Below, in pieces: positions 42,219-50,260 of a stretch of 59,769 bases of DNA. Where the stretch lies: NCBI GenBank assembly GCA_027046245.1, contig JALTZJ010000034.1, positions 1-59,769 of the forward strand, written 5' to 3'. The notes beneath the pieces were generated by a model. That model had not been told where the DNA came from, did no database searches, and saw only the letters and a list, made by a program, of their open reading frames with translations. The DNA is from Acidilobaceae archaeon. GTDB lineage: Archaea; Thermoproteota; Thermoprotei_A; Sulfolobales; Acidilobaceae. The position numbers and the translations under genes are program-made. Position 1 is the first letter of the stretch. Every line of letters begins with the position of its first letter.

Positions 42219-43369
42219 GGGCTACGCTACGCCTCGACCCAGGAGAAGTTAGGGATGCAGTAACAGCTGTGATAGCGGTAGCCATAGCGGGAGCATTACT
42301 AGGTGCCGTAGTTCCCAATGTCATTCTAGGCTTCACTAACTCATTCTATAGCGGTCCCCTTTCTATAGACGCTCAGGAGTTCAACGCTTTGCTATCGAGT
42401 AAAGATGGTTTCGCAGTAATGTTTAGCAGTGAAAATTGTCCTTCATGTAAAAAAATGGAGCCCTTCTGGAGAGATCTAGCAGATCAAGGATACTCAGTAT
42501 ATATAATAAAACTATCAGCCGATACCATACAGATATTCGAGGAGTATGGCGTCGAGGGAACTCCAACATTCATAGCGTTCAGGGAAGGTAAACCCGTTGC
42601 CATTCATAAAGGAGTATTTCAGGGCCCTGATGTAGCAGATGAGATGAAGACGTGGCTGGAAACAGCACTCTTCTCGGATGCAATGCACGAGCAACCTAAG
42701 GAAACTGCAGGCACGAGTTTCAGCTCGGTAGAAGGGCTAGCAGTAGAGGCCCAAGCAAGACCCGAATCCATAGCTGCAATGCTAGTGGCGGGTATAGCTG
42801 CTGGAGTAGCGGCTAGTGCTAGCCCTTGCACTCTACCCGCGCTAGCAATTTACGCCTCCAGCATCGGGCGTAGAGGCTACTCAAAGGGATTTGCCCTCGA
42901 AGCCTCACTAGCAGCAGCAGTGTCAGTGGCCTCGGTGGGGGGACTGGCACTCCTAGCCGGGAGCCTGCTAGCTGCGATACAATCAGTGCTCCTATACTCT
43001 GCTGCCATGATGCTTGTAGCCCTCGGAATAGCCCAACTACTAGGAATAGAAGTATTCATCCCCCTCTCCGCATCACTCCCCCGAAGGCCGGGACTCGCAG
43101 GCCTCTCTTACGGATTAATAGCGGGCCAGTGCAGCCTACCTCTAACTGCAGCGGCCCTGGCCCTAGCAGCAGCTAGCCCCGTAATAGCGGGCGCTGCACT
43201 GGTAGCAGGACTGGCGATAGGCTCTGCACTCCCCGTAGCCATGGTAACTCTAGCCACACATAAGACAGCGGCCGCTGTTGCGAGGCTCGAGGCGTTAAGA
43301 GCCCCGATAGGAGTAGTCCTTGCAGCATCAGGACTGCTGATTCTACTCTATGAAACCGGCGCGCTCTAG
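42215..43369 (+). CDS. Thioredoxin domain fused to CcdA/DsbD-type membrane domain
   Basis: A thiol-redox relay protein. An N-terminal membrane helix (about 17-38) is followed by an extracytoplasmic thioredoxin-like domain (about 50-150) with active site '[13 protein letters not shown]' (Cys75, Cys78) and '[11 protein letters not shown]' holding the cis-Pro. Then comes a CcdA-like six-helix domain with its Cys pair in 'ASPCTLPAL' (Cys205) and 'GQCSLPL' (Cys306). It should carry electrons from cytoplasmic thioredoxin outwards, within one chain. The TTG start overlaps the copA stop, so the two are made together; it may keep copper-handling thiols reduced. Confidence 0.88.
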   Translation: MRATLRLDPGEVRDAVTAVIAVAIAGALLGAVVPNVILGFTNSFYSGPLSIDAQEFNALLSSKDGFAVMFSSENCPSCKKMEPFWRDLADQGYSVYIIKLSADTIQIFEEYGVEGTPTFIAFREGKPVAIHKGVFQGPDVADEMKTWLETALFSDAMHEQPKETAGTSFSSVEGLAVEAQARPESIAAMLVAGIAAGVAASASPCTLPALAIYASSIGRRGYSKGFALEASLAAAVSVASVGGLALLAGSLLAAIQSVLLYSAAMMLVALGIAQLLGIEVFIPLSASLPRRPGLAGLSYGLIAGQCSLPLTAAALALAAASPVIAGAALVAGLAIGSALPVAMVTLATHKTAAAVARLEALRAPIGVVLAASGLLILLYETGAL

Positions 43370-43412
43370 CGTGTTCACACTAATTGAACACTACCTAATA
43401 CCCTTTACTCAA

Positions 43413-43420
43413 GTATAAGC
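43413..43420 (+). promoter_or_regulatory. TATA box of the winged-helix gene at 43444
   Basis: GTATAAGC predicts a start near 43441, leaving almost no leader before ATG 43444. Confidence 0.5.
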
Positions 43421-43443
43421 AGTAAAAGTAAGGGGCCAGCCTC

Positions 43444-43821
43444 ATGGTTGACGCAAAATCCATAGGGAAACTAATAGTTCTAGCAGCGGCAAAGCAGGGA
43501 TTCACCCTAGATGAGCTAAAGGACTCCCTATTGCTAGACGATAGCGAGATCGACATGATAGTGGATAAACTAAAAGAAGGAGGCCTGCTTAAGAGCAAAA
43601 ACGCCCTGATACTAACAGCCAAAGGCGAGGCAGCAGCAAGCGAAGCAATAAGAGTAATAGACGACCTCGTATCTAGAGCACTAGAGAGAGACGAGAAAGC
43701 AATAAGGGCCTTAGCACCGTACCTGGCAATCATACCATACATAATAGAGAAAGATCACGGATTCGACCCATCAAATATAATAATTGAATATTTCAGCAGT
43801 CCAAGAAGACGGGCCAGCTAG
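43444..43821 (+). CDS. Small winged-helix DNA-binding-like protein
   Basis: 125 residues. The N-terminal half looks like a winged helix: 'GFTLDELKDSLLLDDSEIDM' as helices 2-3, then 'IVDKLKEGGLLKSKNALILT' with a beta wing. The C-terminal half is helical and ends in a basic tail. It has its own near-leaderless promoter 75 bp after the thioredoxin-CcdA gene and could regulate the copper module; no metal-binding Cys is visible, so that link rests only on position. Confidence 0.6.
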   Translation: MVDAKSIGKLIVLAAAKQGFTLDELKDSLLLDDSEIDMIVDKLKEGGLLKSKNALILTAKGEAAASEAIRVIDDLVSRALERDEKAIRALAPYLAIIPYIIEKDHGFDPSNIIIEYFSSPRRRAS

Positions 43822-43848
43822 CAAAACCAGCAGCTAATTGGCAATCAA

Positions 43849-43970
43849 CATTAAACCCCTTAGCCCCAGAACACTAATTACTAAACTGGGACCTCCCCCC
43901 GCAGACGCCCGCGTGAACCGCGGGAGAGTGAAGCGGGGCTCCGTCAGGCGCGCGGCCATTCCCTCATTTA
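43849..43970 (+). ncRNA. Structured GC-rich island 1 (possible noncoding transcript)
   Basis: In the 575-bp gap 43822-44397. ATTAAACC at about 43849-43856 could start a transcript near 43877. A hairpin CCCGCG (43908-43913) / CGCGGG (43919-43924) with a 5-nt loop lies inside a GC-rich stretch to about 43960. No ORF is credible. It shares an 11-bp direct repeat and a 10-bp inverted repeat with the structured element near 44.24 kb. Confidence 0.3.
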
Positions 43971-44256
43971 GCCTTCGCCATGCATGATAATAATATTAAC
44001 ATCAATTAGTTTCTTAATTAAGAGTAGATGATGAAACAGTGTGAAATACTATAAATATTGTATTGTGTAGAGATGCCCTGAAAGAGGGAAAGACTCGGTC
44101 AAGAGTATAAAAACCGTTTACTGTGTGGAGCCCCCATACACCCCAGGGGACTAGTTGGTTGCGTTCATGCCGCCCCTAGGGTGTAGGTTTAGGCCCATGG
44201 CTCGAAGTCCGGCGGCTTTGGGTCGCCGGGGAATGGGTCGGCCATTCCCGCTTCAC
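43928..44256. repeat. Inverted and direct repeat pair linking the two structured islands
   Basis: GTGAAGCGGG (43928-43937) and CCCGCTTCAC (44247-44256) are perfect complements. CGGCCATTCCC occurs in direct orientation at 43953-43963 and 44239-44249. Confidence 0.55.
44104..44112 (+). promoter_or_regulatory. Strong TATA box in the gene-free gap
   Basis: GTATAAAAA predicts a transcript start near 44132. A second TATA-like CTATAAATATT lies near 44050. Neither is followed by a convincing protein gene before 44398. Confidence 0.55.
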
Positions 44257-44265
44257 CGGTCTGCT
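44130..44265 (+). ncRNA. Highly structured RNA candidate
   Basis: Downstream of the TATA box at 44104. Three strong hairpins follow in order: 13-bp arms 44137-44149 and 44173-44185 with one mismatch; CCGGCG (44209-44214) with CGCCGG (44224-44229); GGGAATGG (44229-44236) with CCATTCCC (44242-44249). An A/T-rich stretch (TTTGATTATTTATTAAA, from about 44265) could end it. It does not match SRP RNA, RNase P RNA, a tRNA or a clear C/D box RNA by eye. A 37-codon ORF from ATG 44168 exists inside but has atypical, Pro/Arg-rich content. Confidence 0.45.
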
Positions 44266-44364
44266 TTGATTATTTATTAAACGTGGTATGCTTGTGTTCA
44301 ATGTTCCTCGCTGATAATAGAAGTAAAGGTTAAATTGTGTATTCGCTAGAGTAGGGTGATAAAG

Positions 44365-44372
44365 CTATAAGG
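44365..44372 (+). promoter_or_regulatory. TATA box of the M32 carboxypeptidase gene
   Basis: CTATAAGG predicts a start near 44394, only a few bases before ATG 44398. Confidence 0.5.
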
Positions 44373-44397
44373 GGTTAGCTCGGGAACCGAGTGTTGC

Positions 44398-45975
44398 ATG
44401 GTTCCTCACGAATCAGCTATTCCAGTATGGGGGAGAGTCGCTGTGGCTGTGGGCGACGTCTCTAGAGGGGTGTTTGTGCATCCACTAGCTAGTGAGATAG
44501 TTGAGAGGATAAGACCCATCTGGGGAATAGAGCATGCCCTCTCTCTCATGGGATGGGATGGCCGCACGTATATGCCTCGTGGCGGCGTCGAGGAACGGGC
44601 TATTGCTAGGGCTGAGCTCCTAGTTCTGAGGCGCAGACTCCTCCTCAACCCGGAAACTGTGAAGCTCGTGGAGAATGCGGAGGAAGCTGTAGACGATATG
44701 AACGAGTTTGAGAGGGGTCTTGTGAGGGTTCTAAAGAGGAATATAAGGATAGAGAGTAGCCTGCCCGATGAGCTTGTGTATGAGCGCGCTAAGGTCACGG
44801 AGGAAGCTGTAGCGGTCTGGGAGAACGCTAAGTCTAGCGGTAATTTCGCGGCGTTCAAGCCTTACCTCGAGAGGATTGTTGAGCTAGCAAGGAAAATGGC
44901 GGAGCATCTTGGCTACGAGGAGCATCCTTATGATGCTTTACTAGACCTATTCGAGGAAGGGCTGACCACCAAGAAGGTCGAGGCATTATTCAACTCCATC
45001 ATGCCGACGCTCAAATTGACTCTTGAAAAGGTTAGAGCTTCGGGCTACTACCCTGAGAGGCATCCGCTAGAAGATGTAGAGTACCAGGTGCCAGTTATGG
45101 ATAAGGTTAACAGGGAGGTCTTAAGCCTTATAGGCTTCCCCTGGGAAAGGGGCCGCCTAGATGTGAGTGCCCACCCATTCACCATTAGCCTAGGCATCGG
45201 CGACGTCAGGATAACGACGCGCTACGAAGGAGTAGACTTTCGCCACACCCTATACGCCGTGATACACGAGTTCGGTCATGCACTCTACGAACTCCAGATA
45301 GACGAGGCGCTGAAAGCTACACCCCTAGCTAGTGGGGTGAGCTTAGGGGTTCACGAAAGCCAGAGCAGGTTCTGGGAGAATATAGTGGGTAGGAGTCCCG
45401 CATTCGTTGAGGCTGTTTCGCCGCTTCTCAGGAAACACCTAGGCTTCCTAGAAGGATACAGCGATGAGGAGCTCTACAGGTACTTCAATATAGTGAGGCC
45501 GGGCCCGATAAGAGTAGAGGCGGACGAGCTAACCTACAACTTCCACATATACCTGAGATTTAAGATAGAGAAAGAGCTAATAGAAGGAAGCCTAAAAGTC
45601 GACGAGGTACCTGAGGCGTGGAATAGCTTGATGGAGGAGCTACTAGGAGTAAGGCCCAAGAACTATAAGGAAGGAGTGTTGCAAGATATTCACTGGAGTA
45701 GCGGAGCCATAGGCTACTTCCCCACATACACTATAGGCACCGTGTTAGCCGCGCAGATACTATACAGGTACGAGTCTGTCAAGGGAGGATTCTATGATTC
45801 AGTAAGGAGTAGGGACTTCGCGCCGATAAGAGAATACCTTAGAGAGTCTATACACAGGTGGGGTTCAACATTCAAGCCAGAGGAGCTAATAGAGAAGGGT
45901 CTAGGAGAGCCTATGAACCCAGAGTACTACAATAGGTATATAATGAGGAAGTTCCTCGAGGTAAAGCTACCCTAG
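44398..45975 (+). CDS. M32 family metallocarboxypeptidase (Taq type)
   Basis: Removes C-terminal residues from peptides with a zinc or cobalt ion. The diagnostic site is 'VIHEFGHALYELQ' near residue 290 (HExxH-type 'HEFGH'), with 'GVHESQSRFWENIVGRS' as the downstream metal-ligand helix and 'RVEADELTYNFHIYLRF' as the substrate site. The 525-residue size is right. The N-terminal 25 residues may be an extension, but the TATA box supports ATG 44398. A role in peptide use would fit the Dpp importer elsewhere in the window. Confidence 0.93.
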   Translation: MVPHESAIPVWGRVAVAVGDVSRGVFVHPLASEIVERIRPIWGIEHALSLMGWDGRTYMPRGGVEERAIARAELLVLRRRLLLNPETVKLVENAEEAVDDMNEFERGLVRVLKRNIRIESSLPDELVYERAKVTEEAVAVWENAKSSGNFAAFKPYLERIVELARKMAEHLGYEEHPYDALLDLFEEGLTTKKVEALFNSIMPTLKLTLEKVRASGYYPERHPLEDVEYQVPVMDKVNREVLSLIGFPWERGRLDVSAHPFTISLGIGDVRITTRYEGVDFRHTLYAVIHEFGHALYELQIDEALKATPLASGVSLGVHESQSRFWENIVGRSPAFVEAVSPLLRKHLGFLEGYSDEELYRYFNIVRPGPIRVEADELTYNFHIYLRFKIEKELIEGSLKVDEVPEAWNSLMEELLGVRPKNYKEGVLQDIHWSSGAIGYFPTYTIGTVLAAQILYRYESVKGGFYDSVRSRDFAPIREYLRESIHRWGSTFKPEELIEKGLGEPMNPEYYNRYIMRKFLEVKLP

Positions 45976-45996
45976 AATCCCCAATTATTTTTCTAT

Positions 45997-47139
45997 TTAA
46001 CTCACTATAGCGTAGGGGCGCTTCCACGTCCTACTGCTTTTATCAAACATGTTGTAAGGTATAGTATAGATTCTGTGGTACCTGGTGAGAGCCTTGTTGA
46101 CTACTTCATAGGAGAAGTAGTCCCAGTTGCAGCCCTTTTCTAGCCAGGACACTACGTCGCTTGTATAGCCTCGGGGCAAGCTTAGAGTAACTAGTAGATC
46201 ATACTGCTTCCAGTCACTTAGAGGTACTGGGGTGTTGCCTCCTACGAGTATACCTGCTGTGTAGAGGTATGGCATTAAAAGCCTAGTCATGTCCCTCGCG
46301 CACGAGCCGCCCCGGCCGAAGACTAGCACCATGTCGTTACGGTAATCGAATATCCTTAAGTTCATGTAGGAGGAGACCGGTACCACGTGCTTCTCCAGAT
46401 GCGTCTTGTATTTTCTCCTGGCGTTTCGACCTTTAATTAGCTTGTCAACGTATTTCCTGCTGGCTATAACGTTCCGCTCTAGAATGCTTAGTATAAGGAG
46501 ATCCAGGCTGTCATGGACCTCGGGTTCTCTTCTAGGGGGCTCATTTAGGAGGGATAAGGTCTCCTCTACGCTTTTACGAGAAAGATATTCCCTGTCGTCG
46601 GCTAGTCTGTCAGCTATGCTTATAGCCCTATAAGGGTCTACCTTAGAGTCTAGTTCTCTAACTGTTACAGATAGTAGCGGGTGCGGTCTCACCAGTTCTT
46701 CAGCATAAATATAATGAACCTCGCGGTAAGATGGGGACTCGGATACTATGACAGAGAGAGCCTCATCTACGTGGTTACGAGGTATAAAGTATGTTACTAG
46801 AAGGCCGAGCGACGTCTTAAGAATACTCTTAGTAAGAGCCTGAAGTCTACGCGGCAACTTATCTGCATCGTGGAAGCCGACGTAAAGCACGCTAAGCAGT
46901 GAAACAGATAGCCTCTTCAAGCTATACATTGCCTTGGGAGTGACACCGTCACTAGCGAGGTTATTAATAACCCTGCTAACGTTGCTCCTAGGCATGCCTA
47001 GGGCGTCGCTTATCTTAGTCGTGTTAAGAGGCGGCTTTGTGTTGCTTATCTCATCTATAATCTCAAGTGTGCGACCGGGTCTCTTTAGTATCCTCACTAA
47101 GACCGGCGCCAATCCACTCTCATGAGGGCAGCCAGACAT
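45997..47139 (-). CDS. Large HTH regulator with an apparent internal duplication
   Basis: 380 residues from ATG 47139, which follows AGGTGTC; a GTG at 47169 is the longer option. The N-terminal winged helix is clear ('NTTKISDALGMPRSNVSRVI'). After it comes a sensor-like region, then a second stretch 'LDLLILSILERNVIASRKYV' that resembles the start of the first half, suggesting two HTH-plus-sensor repeats. No ligand motif was recognised. It lies in A/T-rich surroundings and is convergent with the carboxypeptidase gene. Confidence 0.65.
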   Translation of the reverse strand: MSGCPHESGLAPVLVRILKRPGRTLEIIDEISNTKPPLNTTKISDALGMPRSNVSRVINNLASDGVTPKAMYSLKRLSVSLLSVLYVGFHDADKLPRRLQALTKSILKTSLGLLVTYFIPRNHVDEALSVIVSESPSYREVHYIYAEELVRPHPLLSVTVRELDSKVDPYRAISIADRLADDREYLSRKSVEETLSLLNEPPRREPEVHDSLDLLILSILERNVIASRKYVDKLIKGRNARRKYKTHLEKHVVPVSSYMNLRIFDYRNDMVLVFGRGGSCARDMTRLLMPYLYTAGILVGGNTPVPLSDWKQYDLLVTLSLPRGYTSDVVSWLEKGCNWDYFSYEVVNKALTRYHRIYTIPYNMFDKSSRTWKRPYAIVS

Positions 47140-47169
47140 ATCGACACCTTTCCAGCAGTCAGCCCCCAC

Positions 47170-47518
47170 GCACTCGTACTCGTATTCATCGACGCTCAGA
47201 GCTACGCCTCACCCCGTTAACTATCAGTACTATCACTTTAGCATAGGTGCTAGCCATAACTAAGGCAAAGACCAGCGTAACTACTAAATCTTGATGTACC
47301 GTAAGGCTAGCCTCTCATTGAATCACTAATTATCATCTAAACATTGACTTGGAGAAGCGAAGACTACCTGCAGAAATATATAGTAATAGTGTAGTAAATT
47401 AGGATTGGAAGCCATAAACATTGATTCATTAAATACGGAATAGTAGTAGATTATTGAAAATAGTTAATGTTTTTTCTTATTCTTTTTTCCCATTAAGTAA
47501 TGATTGATTGCTTTGAAG
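47170..47518. other. A/T-rich gap without a recognisable gene
   Basis: 349 bp. It contains a TATA-like AAATATATAGTAATAG near 47373-47388 and two plus-strand T-tracts (47470-47475, 47483-47488) about 80 bp downstream. They would fit the two ends of a short plus-strand transcript, but the sequence between is A/T-rich and shows no stable fold. Confidence 0.4.
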
Positions 47519-47983
47519 TTACTCTATTTCTCCTACCTCTTCCTTGTAGAGTTTAAGTACTTTTGTGACGTCCCTCGCAGTTATGAGGCCTACCAGGTTG
47601 CCTTCCCTATCCACTACTGGCAGGTTCCTTATCCTGTATTCAAGCATGCGCTGGAGGGCGACTGCAAGGTAATCGTCTTCGCGGGCTGTGACAGGCCTAG
47701 GCGTCATAACCTCTTCTATCTTCGTCGATGGCGGTATACCCTTAGCTACTATGCGTACTAGATCCTTCTCTGTGAATATTCCTAGAGGTTTGCCGGTGTC
47801 GTCCACGACTACTATGCTACTTGAGTCATTCTCGTACATTCTCTTAACAGCGGCTTCTATGGTCTCATCGGGTCTAGCCGTTACGGGTTTCCGCATAACG
47901 TCTCTTACCCTATAGGAGGAGTACAAAGCTCCCACTCCACTGTAAATCCTCTGTTTAATCTGCTCTGATTTATCTGGGTGCAT
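47519..47983 (-). CDS. Two-CBS-domain protein
   Basis: A 154-residue protein made of a CBS pair that likely binds adenine nucleotides and senses energy state. The first domain is 'VRDVMRKPVTARPDETIEAA' through 'GIFTEKDLVRIVAKG'; the second is 'VEEVMTPRPVTA'-like through 'LVGLITARDVTKVLKLY'. It has no effector domain, so it would act through a partner. Its ATG lies only 8 bp from the start of the divergent membrane protein gene, so the two promoters must sit in each other's coding ends. Confidence 0.9.
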   Translation of the reverse strand: MHPDKSEQIKQRIYSGVGALYSSYRVRDVMRKPVTARPDETIEAAVKRMYENDSSSIVVVDDTGKPLGIFTEKDLVRIVAKGIPPSTKIEEVMTPRPVTAREDDYLAVALQRMLEYRIRNLPVVDREGNLVGLITARDVTKVLKLYKEEVGEIE

Positions 47984-47991
47984 CGCAGGTC

Positions 47992-49065
47992 TTGACGGGG
48001 CCGTCTAGATGGTGCCATGTCGGCTTCCACGCGGCTATAGGGCTATCTCTAGCATCTATAGCGTTTCTCGCGGGCTTGCTAGCCGCACCCTGGCTCGCAC
48101 GGGTCCACATGGCCTTAGCAGGCTTCGCAGGCGGCTTCACATTCCCAATGCTAATCTACATAAACCTAGTTACTGGTATGGCTGGCGGCGAGCCCCGTAG
48201 AGGGCTAGAAGGCGTCCTCGCATGCATATCGATCTACCTCTCACTAGCGCCGCCCATCCTAGCCCTACACTCTCCATGGATTGCATCCCTGGGAGTCCTG
48301 CTGAGCGGAGCGGCTTCAGCAACCTATACTGCACTACAGCTGGGTAAACCAAGGATGGCTTGGAGGCCCTTCGCCCCGCTCCTCATGGCGCCACCCCTAG
48401 GCGGCGTGGCTGGCGGGTTAGTGGCTATGACAGCGGAGGAGGAGCTAGTAGGTGTTGCAGGTCTTGCAGCGGCGGGCTTCACACTGCCAATGATAATGCT
48501 TCTATCGCCCGCGACGGTGGGCTCAATCTATGGTGTGAGGGCTAGAACTGCTCAGCCCCTCTCGCTCCCGGCATCGGCATCCCCTCTCATAGCTCTAGCC
48601 CTGGGCTGGGAAGCGGCTCTAAGGGTGAGCATAGTCATGGGTCTCCTATACTTGATCATCATCTTGTCCAATGCCCCCAGAGTCGCGGGCTACAGAGGCG
48701 CAAGGCTCTACATAGTACTAAGCCATGCAGCCGCATTTACAGGAGCAGTACCAGGCCTGCTGCTTTCCGGTGTTCCACTACTACACTCTGCTTACCTAGG
48801 TTTCGCAGCGCCGCACGCTCTAATGCACGTGATGGTGAGAGGAGGAGAGGTCCCCTTCACGGTGAGACCCCGCTTCTGGCCTCACACCTCACCAATTCTC
48901 CTAGCAGCCTCCGCGCTCGCGAGGCCTCTAGAGCCGCTCGCTTCGTGGCTACTAGCCCTTTCAGCTTTCCTTCTTGCAGCGGCCTCCCTCGCTAGCAGGG
49001 AACCCGTACCGCCTGCTTTCAAGCGGGAACAGGATATACGCCTCAACCATCAACGAAAGCCCTAA
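47992..49065 (+). CDS. Polytopic membrane protein of unknown function
   Basis: 357 residues, about ten predicted helices. Several His residues fall at helix ends ('WCHVGFHAAIG', 'ARVHMALAGFAGGF', 'LLHSAYLGFAAPHALMHVM', 'FWPHTSP'), a pattern that recalls heme/copper proteins of the NnrS kind, but no decisive motif was seen. The start is TTG 47992. It is divergent from the CBS gene and followed 13 bp later by homoserine dehydrogenase. Confidence 0.65.
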   Translation: MTGPSRWCHVGFHAAIGLSLASIAFLAGLLAAPWLARVHMALAGFAGGFTFPMLIYINLVTGMAGGEPRRGLEGVLACISIYLSLAPPILALHSPWIASLGVLLSGAASATYTALQLGKPRMAWRPFAPLLMAPPLGGVAGGLVAMTAEEELVGVAGLAAAGFTLPMIMLLSPATVGSIYGVRARTAQPLSLPASASPLIALALGWEAALRVSIVMGLLYLIIILSNAPRVAGYRGARLYIVLSHAAAFTGAVPGLLLSGVPLLHSAYLGFAAPHALMHVMVRGGEVPFTVRPRFWPHTSPILLAASALARPLEPLASWLLALSAFLLAAASLASREPVPPAFKREQDIRLNHQRKP

Positions 49066-49078
49066 GGTGGCCAAGGAG

Positions 49079-50077
49079 ATGAGAGTATTCCTAGTAGGCT
49101 TCGGTAACGTGGGAAGAGAAGCCGCTAAGCTGGTTAGAGCGGCTCCCTGCCTTGAGCTAGCCGGCGCTGCAAATAGTCGGGGCGCAGTAGTGGCGCTCAA
49201 CGACGCAGCGCGAAGGGAGGTGGCAAGGCTCGCAGAGACGGGGGAGAGACTGGAAAAACACTGGGACTACAATGAAGGGTTAGACCCGGTAAAGGCGGCG
49301 GTAGAAGCTGGAGCAGACTACGCGATAATAGCGATACCTCCCAGCTACGAGACAGGCGAACCAAACAGGAGCATAGTACTAGGACTCCTAGACCAGGGTA
49401 TAGGAGTCGGCCTCGCAGACAAGACTGTGCCAGCACTCTTCTACGACGAACTAGTAAGGAGAGCCGAAGCATCGGGAGCCCCGATAGGGCTAAGGGCAAC
49501 AGTAATGGCGGGGACTCCGGCTACAGACGTGGTAAAAGCCCTAGCATCCAGATCTATAGAGAGGATAAGGGGCGTACTGAACGCCACCACTAACTACATA
49601 CTAACCATGGTAGAGGAGGGGGCGAGCTTTCAGGAAGCGATAAAGAGGGCGGTGGAGTACAAGCTCGCAGAGCCCGACCCAACAGTAGACACACATGGCC
49701 TCGACGCGGCTGCCAAACTAGTGATACTTGTAAGGCTAGCGGGCTACAAAGCCGAGCTAGGCAAGGTTGAACGCGTGCCGCTAGAAAGCATAGGAGAGTA
49801 TGAAGTGAGGCGGGCACTAGCCGAGGAGGCGCGAGTGAAGTACGTTGCAACAGCAGACCCCGAAGCTGGCGTCTACAAAGTGGCACCGGAGAAACTGCCC
49901 AGCAGTAGCCCGCTAGCCAGAGTCGATAGGGAGTATAACGCTGTAGAGCTAGAATTAGAGGGGGCCATGGTAACCCTCACAGGCCCCACAGGCCCTGCCT
50001 GGAGAACTGCGAGGGTCCTGGTCGGAGAAGCCCTAGACCTGAGCGACTGCAGCGGTGCAAAACTACCATCAATCTAA
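49079..50077 (+). CDS. hom: Homoserine dehydrogenase
   Basis: Reduces aspartate semialdehyde to homoserine with NAD(P)H on the way to threonine and methionine. The N-terminal Rossmann site is 'VFLVGFGNVGREAAKLV'. The catalytic region has 'GVLNATTNYILTMVEEG' and 'EPDPTVDTHGLDAAAKLVIL' with the conserved Asp and Lys. The protein lacks a C-terminal ACT domain, so feedback control by that route is absent. ATG 49079, preceded by AAGGAG, starts it; the frame is open further upstream but overlaps the membrane gene. Confidence 0.93.
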   Translation: MRVFLVGFGNVGREAAKLVRAAPCLELAGAANSRGAVVALNDAARREVARLAETGERLEKHWDYNEGLDPVKAAVEAGADYAIIAIPPSYETGEPNRSIVLGLLDQGIGVGLADKTVPALFYDELVRRAEASGAPIGLRATVMAGTPATDVVKALASRSIERIRGVLNATTNYILTMVEEGASFQEAIKRAVEYKLAEPDPTVDTHGLDAAAKLVILVRLAGYKAELGKVERVPLESIGEYEVRRALAEEARVKYVATADPEAGVYKVAPEKLPSSSPLARVDREYNAVELELEGAMVTLTGPTGPAWRTARVLVGEALDLSDCSGAKLPSI

Positions 50078-50212
50078 ACCACTATTAGCCCTTCTAGGCT
50101 CCCCCTCCAGATCTAATGGTGGGGGTTTCTCCCTTCACGGGGGAGTCTATTGATCGCTTGCTTTGGGACGGTCTTGCTTCTTCTCTCTTGAGGGTTACTA
50201 CCTGGAATTGGG

Positions 50213-50220
50213 TTTATTAT
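50213..50220 (+). promoter_or_regulatory. TATA box of rtcB
   Basis: TTTATTAT in the 183-bp gap before rtcB predicts a start near 50242. Upstream, CTCCC-TTCAC-GGGAG could end the hom transcript. Confidence 0.45.
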
Positions 50221-50260
50221 CCGGGGCTGCCCGACTAGCATTCAAAGGGGTGTCTGCGGC

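Noticed and set aside
44031-44093. C/D box RNA (ATGATGA followed 43 nt later by CTGA)
   Set aside because: The outer boxes are well spaced, but no D' or C' box and no closing stem are present, and the guide regions would be very A/T-rich. The stretch also holds a TATA-like element that explains it better.
44168-44281. 37-codon ORF inside the structured RNA candidate
   Set aside because: The product is a Pro/Arg-rich string with no ribosome site and unlike neighbouring codon use; the hairpins explain the sequence better.
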